From contig JAQXLY010000026.1 in NCBI GenBank assembly GCA_029012365.1, positions 1 to 41,247 of the forward strand: DNA of 41,247 nucleotides. The letters are read 5' to 3'. Below are positions 36,975-41,247 of this stretch, piece after piece. This DNA comes from Lachnospiraceae bacterium. GTDB taxonomy: Bacteria > Bacillota > Clostridia > Lachnospirales > Lachnospiraceae. The notes below the pieces were generated by a model, which was not told where the DNA came from, searched no databases, and saw only the letters and a list, made by a program, of their open reading frames with translations. Each line of letters begins with the position of its first letter. Positions within the stretch are counted from its first letter, which is position 1. The position numbers were made by a program, and so were the translations under genes.

Positions 36975-38141
36975 CTAGTTCAAGCTTCCCAATTCTCCCG
37001 TTTCCACATCCACATACTTTAATCCGTTTTCCGAAAAGTAAACTCGATTCTTTCCCGTATACAGAAAGTCCAATATCTGACCGGATGCTTCCTTAGCCAC
37101 CGGATATAGCACTTCCTCTGTACCGTCAGTGAAAGAAATACTCTGTATTATATGATAATCGCTATAATACAGTTTTTCTCCTGTCCCACCGGTCAGTGCT
37201 GCATATTCTTTGGACACCAATCTTCGTTCTCCCGTTAACAAAGACAATTCTACCAATCTCCCTTTATCCTGCAAATCAAACTCAGGCATTTCCTCCAAAA
37301 AATCATCCAGTAGCTGATAATAAATACAATCTCCTACTAATGCTGGTCGCGGGACCCCTTTTTGTACCAGGTACTCTTCTGTCCCGTCATTCTTCACTGC
37401 ATAGAGTGACAGTTCATCTCTTTCCGCCACATATAATACATAATCGCGATACACCGTAATTGCCGCAAGTCCTGCATCTCCTTTTACAGCGCCTCGTGTT
37501 GATAAACGTTCCCTATCGCTCCCGTCCAAATTCATTGCATATACGCCGTCACTGGTAAAATAAATTTTATCTTCAGCGACTACTATTGAATTTGCCCCGA
37601 TATCCGATAAGACAGTCGTTTCACCGCCATCCTTCGGAACTCTCTTTATCATTCCGCCGGTTGCATAATATACATAATCTCCCATTACATTAATTGCAAA
37701 ACACATTTTTTCTTCATCCGCAAGAACCGTCTTTACACTTTCATCTCCGTTAATGCTCTCTTTACACAAAAGTGTATCATCTACACCTACTTTGCTATAA
37801 TAAACAAAACCATCCTCCTCACACACGAAACCAAAGCTGCTCATATTTCCTTGAGTAGTTCCTGTCTTCTTTTCTTCCCCGGTCAGTTCTCCACCATGAA
37901 ACGTCTTTGCCGGTTCTGTTGGCTTTTCAATCCAGTCCGGTTCCGAAATCCAAGGATTTTTTTTCGTTGTAACCGTTTGCGTCACATCCGGCTTTCCCAA
38001 AATATTGGAAACATCTTGTAACTGACCTTGTTGCTCTACTTCGTTGTTTTGTTTTTGCTTTTCCACACTACTGCCGCATGAAATCAAAAAAAAGGCCATG
38101 CATATCCAGCAAACACACAAAAAAAGCTCCCGTTTTCTCAT
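36975..38141 (-). CDS. DUF5050-like propeller lipoprotein
   Basis: A 388-aa lipoprotein with lipobox LISC (Cys22). A polar linker to about residue 90 is followed by repeats typical of DUF5050: FVYYSKVGVDD, DYVYYATGGMIKRVPKDGGE, KIYFTSDGVYAMNLDGSDRERL, VLYVAERDELSLYAVKNDG. These form a beta-propeller with solvent-exposed loops. It lacks the Cys/His cluster of the other two lipoproteins. AGGAGG lies before the ATG, with a perfect TATAAT just upstream (38162-38167) but no good -35. It is the first gene after agrB copy 2, followed by the fusion lipoprotein at about 30 bases. Function unknown. Confidence 0.8.
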   Translation of the reverse strand: MRKRELFLCVCWICMAFFLISCGSSVEKQKQNNEVEQQGQLQDVSNILGKPDVTQTVTTKKNPWISEPDWIEKPTEPAKTFHGGELTGEEKKTGTTQGNMSSFGFVCEEDGFVYYSKVGVDDTLLCKESINGDESVKTVLADEEKMCFAINVMGDYVYYATGGMIKRVPKDGGETTVLSDIGANSIVVAEDKIYFTSDGVYAMNLDGSDRERLSTRGAVKGDAGLAAITVYRDYVLYVAERDELSLYAVKNDGTEEYLVQKGVPRPALVGDCIYYQLLDDFLEEMPEFDLQDKGRLVELSLLTGERRLVSKEYAALTGGTGEKLYYSDYHIIQSISFTDGTEEVLYPVAKEASGQILDFLYTGKNRVYFSENGLKYVDVETGELGSLN

Positions 38142-38161
38142 AACTTCCTCCTCTTCTCAAC

Positions 38162-38167
38162 ATTATA
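38162..38167 (-). promoter_or_regulatory. Candidate -10 element upstream of the lipoprotein/permease operon
   Basis: TATAAT is perfect on the minus strand, but at 17 bases upstream only ATTAAT stands where -35 should be. The predicted start would leave a very short leader before AGGAGG. An activator such as AgrA could compensate for the poor -35; this is inference. Confidence 0.35.
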
Positions 38168-38202
38168 TCGTGCTATCCGTCTTAATTAATATATCCAAAC
38201 TT

Positions 38203-38230
38203 CAGGGACACAATATCCATTGCATCCCTG
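38203..38230 (-). other. 12-bp stem hairpin between agrB copy 2 and the lipoprotein operon
   Basis: CAGGGA pairs with TCCCTG and the inner bases TGCAAT with ATTGTG (two G-U pairs) around GGAT. No T-tract follows on the minus strand, so it is not a plain terminator. It lies 62 bases before the lipoprotein start and upstream of the candidate -10, possibly separating agr and lipoprotein expression. Confidence 0.5.
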
Positions 38231-38329
38231 ACTTTCATGTTGCTTTTCCCGCCTAATATTGACATAATCCGGTTCTTGAGCCACATATATAACAAGTATG
38301 TTCTTCTGAACACGTTCTTCCTTCAGAGC

Positions 38330-38950
38330 TTAAAAGAACGCCACACACCCGATTCGAGCAGACAATATTATGCAAACCACCAAATACGCATTCTTCCACT
38401 TCCCAAGCAGCAGCATCAGCGCCATAACGCACAGAACCGAAGTCATGCACATTCCTATACGCTCCCAGCCACAGAGGGTAGCCAAAAGTGAAAACAGGCA
38501 CTCCGGCACCAGGATACCTCTTGCCCTTTTCCCATAAACCTTCTTCTCCACATCATCCAAAGGCTTATTTCTATCCTCCACAGGCACGAGAAACCATATC
38601 ATACTACCGGAGATTGCTGTCAGACAACCGCAAATGAGACCGGAATACGGCACACATCTCATTACCCAAAGCACTGCGCTCATCATCACAATTGAGAAAA
38701 AGTAACAGCGTACCGCTGTCTTCGCATGATATCCTCCGGCAAAGCTTCGAAGCGGTATATACGCCATCAGAAACAATACACTTTCTAAAAGCTTTCCGAA
38801 TACCATGCCGATTACCATTGTTGTTCCAAGGTTTAACAAAGAGATTATCCCCTGTTGGATTCCATACCGGTAAATTTCTTTGTCTTCCTTTGGTACCGTT
38901 CCATTTTCAAATAACCATTCGGTTATTCGCTCCGACAAGTTCTTAAACAT
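38330..38950 (-). CDS. agrB: AgrB-type autoinducer processing protease (copy 2)
   Basis: A 206-aa membrane protein, the agrB of the complete agr locus. The catalytic motif RSFAGGYHAKTAVRC is intact (His75, Cys82). Compared with copy 1 the changes in the shared 188 residues are D4N, K15E, L19V, L28R, V62M, one Phe to Ser in a helix and one Ala to Thr. Its end differs: a hydrophobic extension (YLVVCIILSARIGCVAFF) replaces CLRK. The start overlaps agrD in TAATG. It is the last gene of agrA-agrC-agrD-agrB. Confidence 0.93.
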   Translation of the reverse strand: MFKNLSERITEWLFENGTVPKEDKEIYRYGIQQGIISLLNLGTTMVIGMVFGKLLESVLFLMAYIPLRSFAGGYHAKTAVRCYFFSIVMMSAVLWVMRCVPYSGLICGCLTAISGSMIWFLVPVEDRNKPLDDVEKKVYGKRARGILVPECLFSLLATLCGWERIGMCMTSVLCVMALMLLLGKWKNAYLVVCIILSARIGCVAFF

Positions 38951-39110
38951 TAGAACTTACGGAGCTTCTTTGCATTCTCCGGCAATGGCTCCTGATGCAT
39001 AATAAAACAACACGTTGTATTAGAAATCACTGTCGTTACCAACAACGCAAATGCTGCCAATACATGAGCATATTTCACACATAACCTCTTCATGCTACAG
39101 TCCCCTCCTT
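38381..39110 (-). repeat. 730-bp direct repeat carrying agrD-agrB, copy 2
   Basis: It is collinear with 29033-29762 at a constant offset of 9348 bases. The edges coincide with the agrD ribosome binding site and the last codons shared by the two agrB genes. Upstream here is agrC; upstream of the other copy is unrelated sequence, so this copy is probably the parental one. Confidence 0.9.
38950..39093 (-). CDS. agrD: AgrD-type autoinducer peptide precursor (copy 2)
   Basis: A 47-aa precursor with leader MKRLCVKYAHVLAAFALL, core NTTCCFIM (Cys28 followed by Cys29) and tail HQEPLPENAKKLRKF. It differs from copy 1 at six positions: K3R, G6V, V23I, S26T, R29C, Y33H. Three of these fall in or next to the predicted signal. 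The ring would be C-C-F-I-M if Cys28 is used. AAGGAGG precedes the ATG, and the frame extends upstream to 39198 only by chance. It is 88 bases after agrC; within that gap TGCTACACT is a possible extended -10 without a -35. Confidence 0.92.
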   Translation of the reverse strand: MKRLCVKYAHVLAAFALLVTTVISNTTCCFIMHQEPLPENAKKLRKF

Positions 39111-39181
39111 TCCCTCTATCTTTTGGGTAACTGTAGTGTAGCATAAAAAAAGACTTTGTGCGGGAACCTGTCATAAAAAGG

Positions 39182-40480
39182 CTACTTTTTGTAGTCAAAA
39201 GTCAAATATAAAAGTAAATTCAAAACAAAAGTAGAATTCTCATGGCGAATCTCTACGCAACCGTTGAATTTTTCTGCTATCGCTTCAATATTTTTCAATC
39301 CAAGTCCATGCTCTTCCCGGTTACTTTTCGTACTTACGATTTTCCCATTTTCGTATTGTACCTCCGTTACATAAGGGTTTACACACTGAATCATCAAACA
39401 ACCTTTGTCAAATACTACCTTCAGCTTCAAAAAACGCTCCGCCTCATTAACCTCCCGTAAGGCATACAACGCATTGTCTAAAAGGTTTCCGAAAATCGTA
39501 ATACAATCAGAAATATCCATTCCCATATCTTCCGGAACCGCAATCTCTGTTTCCACCCGTATATGCTCATTCTCTGCGCTCTGAAGCTTATAATTGATAA
39601 TACTGTCTATCGGAATGTTTCCTGTTGTGCTAAACAACATCTTCGTATCCAGTTTTCCCGACAGTTCTCCCACCAGTCTCTCCGCTTCCTCATAGTTCTC
39701 CGTACTCATAAGCTCCGACACCCCAATTAACTGATTCTTCAAATCATGGCGAAATGCCCGTAGCTCATTCGTAGAATCCTGCATCATCGTACACTGATTG
39801 TAATAAAGTTCACGTTCCTTTTCTAATACTGTAGCCTCAGAAAGCTTTATGTAACTCGCAGCCAGGGAGTCATAAAGATAAAAAGATGTAATGTTAATCA
39901 GATAAATGAGTACCACTGCTACAATCACATTTGTTTGTGTAGTATCCTCTGACTGTATAATAAACACAAATAAAACAAATGTCATAATGGGAATCAATAC
40001 AGAAGAAATCCAAGTGGAGCCTTTTACTTTCTGACTTTTCCTGACCGCTCTAAAGTTATAAAGCAGTAGTGCCTCCATATAAGTAGCCAATCGAGCTGCA
40101 ATCAAGCCTAAACTATTGTTAAAACTACCCTCTGTAAAAATGGAGTAATGAAAATATCCGATCCATGCCCCAATTATTATCTCCGGAATTATAACAAAAA
40201 TAAGAATGTAAAGGGAACTCAACAGACGAATAAGCATACTAGCTTTATAATTAAGCGATATTCCCAAAAAAATGCACCAATTCACAAGTAAAGTCACAAA
40301 AGGAATATCAACAAACAGATATAAAAGGCTTGTAATAACAAAATAAGAAAAGTAGGAAAACACACAAACCCACCTTTTTGATCTTCTCTGTTCAAAAAAA
40401 GCCCTAATAAGCCTGTGAATGATAAAAACATTAAACACATTTGTTATCAAATATATTATCGTATATGTATCAAACCTCAC
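39182..40480 (-). CDS. agrC: AgrC-type sensor histidine kinase (GHKL family)
   Basis: A 432-aa membrane receptor kinase. About six helices fill residues 5-205 and would bind the autoinducer. A short coiled region follows, then the kinase with FRHDLKNQL (phospho-acceptor His245), NLLDNALYAL (N box) and HGLGLKNIEAIAEKF (G box), the HPK10/AgrC pattern. Translation starts at GTG (40480), seven bases after AGGGGG; the longer frame from 40546 overlaps agrA in a non-conserved stretch. The start lies one base after the agrA stop (TAA-A-GTG), indicating coupling. It is the only AgrC in the window and may sense both AgrD products. Confidence 0.92.
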   Translation of the reverse strand: MRFDTYTIIYLITNVFNVFIIHRLIRAFFEQRRSKRWVCVFSYFSYFVITSLLYLFVDIPFVTLLVNWCIFLGISLNYKASMLIRLLSSLYILIFVIIPEIIIGAWIGYFHYSIFTEGSFNNSLGLIAARLATYMEALLLYNFRAVRKSQKVKGSTWISSVLIPIMTFVLFVFIIQSEDTTQTNVIVAVVLIYLINITSFYLYDSLAASYIKLSEATVLEKERELYYNQCTMMQDSTNELRAFRHDLKNQLIGVSELMSTENYEEAERLVGELSGKLDTKMLFSTTGNIPIDSIINYKLQSAENEHIRVETEIAVPEDMGMDISDCITIFGNLLDNALYALREVNEAERFLKLKVVFDKGCLMIQCVNPYVTEVQYENGKIVSTKSNREEHGLGLKNIEAIAEKFNGCVEIRHENSTFVLNLLLYLTFDYKK

Positions 40481-40481
40481 T

Positions 40482-41201
40482 TTACATCCCCCTGTTCTCC
40501 ATTCGCAGCTGCAACTTTGCGACCTCCTGCCGCTTTCCTTTCGCAATAGGAATTCTTTCGCCGTTTACTAAATACAGACAATCCGGATGAAAGGACTTTA
40601 CAAAACGGTAATTGACAAGATAGGACTTATGGGGCATAAAAAATCCACTACTCCTTAATTGTTCCGACAATTCCTGAATCACTCCATAGAACATATTCTC
40701 GGTCTCCACTGACTTAAGCCTTATTTTTCGACCAAAGCTTTCAAAATACAGTATTTCACTTAACTCTACAAAAAACGTTCCGTGTCCCACCTTATACTCA
40801 AACATATCCTGCCTTACTCCGTATATGCGTTTGTATTTAGAAAGAATCTCCCTTATCCTTTCCGTAGTCGCTGGCTTCTCAATAAAACCAAACGGCCGGA
40901 ACTCAAATAACTGCCTGTCATATCCGCTCTTTCCGGAAACATACACAAGCTGCGTAGTCTCATCCCGCAGCATATCCCGGATATAACGGCTCACATCAAT
41001 ACCGTTGCACATTTCCATTTCGATGTCCAAAAAAATGATATGATAGACATTCTCGTTTTCTAAAAAGCGAATTACTTCTTCCCCGGAGCCAAATACATTG
41101 ATTTCTGCTTCCAGTTGTAATTCGTTACATGCCTCTGTCAGACAACGCTCTGTCTGCGCTGCCACTATATGTTCATCATCTACAACTGCTATTTTTAACA
41201 T
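40482..41201 (-). CDS. agrA: AgrA-type response regulator (receiver plus LytTR)
   Basis: A 239-aa transcription regulator. The receiver domain has the acidic pocket VVDDE (Asp8, Asp9), phospho-acceptor FLDIEM (Asp59) and Lys109 in EKP. A LytTR DNA-binding domain follows, with FFVELSEILYFES, HKSYLVNYRFVKSF and NGERIPIAKGKRQEV. Phosphorylated by AgrC, it would activate promoters with LytTR boxes; I could not find convincing boxes by eye. I start at the ATG at 41201, after AGGTGG with eight-base spacing; the frame extends to 41213 by GTG codons. It is the first gene of the agr operon. Confidence 0.93.
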   Translation of the reverse strand: MLKIAVVDDEHIVAAQTERCLTEACNELQLEAEINVFGSGEEVIRFLENENVYHIIFLDIEMEMCNGIDVSRYIRDMLRDETTQLVYVSGKSGYDRQLFEFRPFGFIEKPATTERIREILSKYKRIYGVRQDMFEYKVGHGTFFVELSEILYFESFGRKIRLKSVETENMFYGVIQELSEQLRSSGFFMPHKSYLVNYRFVKSFHPDCLYLVNGERIPIAKGKRQEVAKLQLRMENRGM

Positions 41202-41231
41202 AAAAAGCACCACCTGTATTGTGATGCTTTT

Positions 41232-41237
41232 ATCATA
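41232..41237 (-). promoter_or_regulatory. Candidate -10 for the agr operon
   Basis: TATGAT on the minus strand, 30 bases before the agrA start. The -35 would fall beyond the right edge, so the promoter cannot be confirmed. Confidence 0.3.
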
Positions 41238-41247
41238 CCACGTAATT

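Noticed and set aside
38142..38329. Short minus-strand frame ending MKVRDAMDIVSLKFGYIN
   Set aside because: A GGCGGG lies nearby, but the frame is only 18-34 codons, overlaps the hairpin, and has no Cys for a ring peptide; kept as chance.
38253..38501. 82-aa frame containing several Cys (HTCYICGSRTGLCQY)
   Set aside because: Mostly overlaps agrB copy 2 in another frame and has no ribosome binding site.
39094..39181. Terminator or AgrA boxes between agrC and agrD copy 2
   Set aside because: T-rich stretches and ACAG-like motifs exist, but stems are 3-6 bp and motif spacing (about 37 bases) does not fit known LytTR tandem sites.
1..41247. CRISPR arrays, tRNA and rRNA genes
   Set aside because: No regularly spaced short repeats and no cloverleaf or rRNA blocks were seen on either strand by reading; a covariance-model scan would be needed to exclude small RNAs.

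Overview
The window looks like a chromosomal segment of a low-to-mid GC Firmicute, most likely a Lachnospiraceae-type clostridium. The grounds are strong AGGAGG-type ribosome binding sites, a HemZ, an M18 aminopeptidase, many Cys-anchored propeller and solute-binding lipoproteins, and an agr-type quorum-sensing locus. This placement is inferred from gene content, since no rRNA is present. Every convincing gene is on the minus strand, so transcription runs from right to left.

Left third (1-18.9 kb): conserved housekeeping genes. The left edge holds the 5' end of a group IIC intron sitting just after a terminator. Then come two ABC exporters with PH-like/zinc-ribbon N-termini flanking a DUF1854 protein, followed by aspS, an HD-GYP protein, hemZ, an MBL hydrolase, relA/spoT, apt, a family 4 glycosyltransferase, purA, dut, an M18 aminopeptidase and a MATE transporter. 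The MATE gene has a clean promoter and a 5' stem-loop.

Middle (19.1-28.5 kb): an ABC-2 exporter (ATPase plus a permease built of two similar halves) lies downstream of tandem units of extracellular solute-binding lipoprotein plus beta-propeller-like lipoprotein. One solute-binding copy is reduced to a pseudogene of about 0.29 kb.

Right part (28.5-41.2 kb): a complete agr locus in the order agrA-agrC-agrD-agrB, and a second agrD-agrB module about 9.3 kb away inside a 730-bp direct repeat. Between the two modules lie a DUF5050-like lipoprotein, a propeller/solute-binding fusion lipoprotein, two MalF/MalG-type permeases with no MalK ATPase, a membrane protein with an adaptor-like beta domain, a decayed gene, and a lipoprotein with two EF-hand loops. 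A small secreted protein follows the second agrB. The predicted autoinducer cores, STCRFIM and TTCCFIM, closely resemble Staphylococcus aureus AIP-I and AIP-IV (YSTCDFIM, YSTCYFIM).

Working picture (inference): the right half is an accessory, quorum-sensing-linked cell-surface island. Two diverged signals may be read by one AgrC/AgrA pair and control a set of lipoproteins, permeases and a secreted protein. The right half is visibly more A+T rich than the housekeeping left part. No rRNA, tRNA or CRISPR array was seen.
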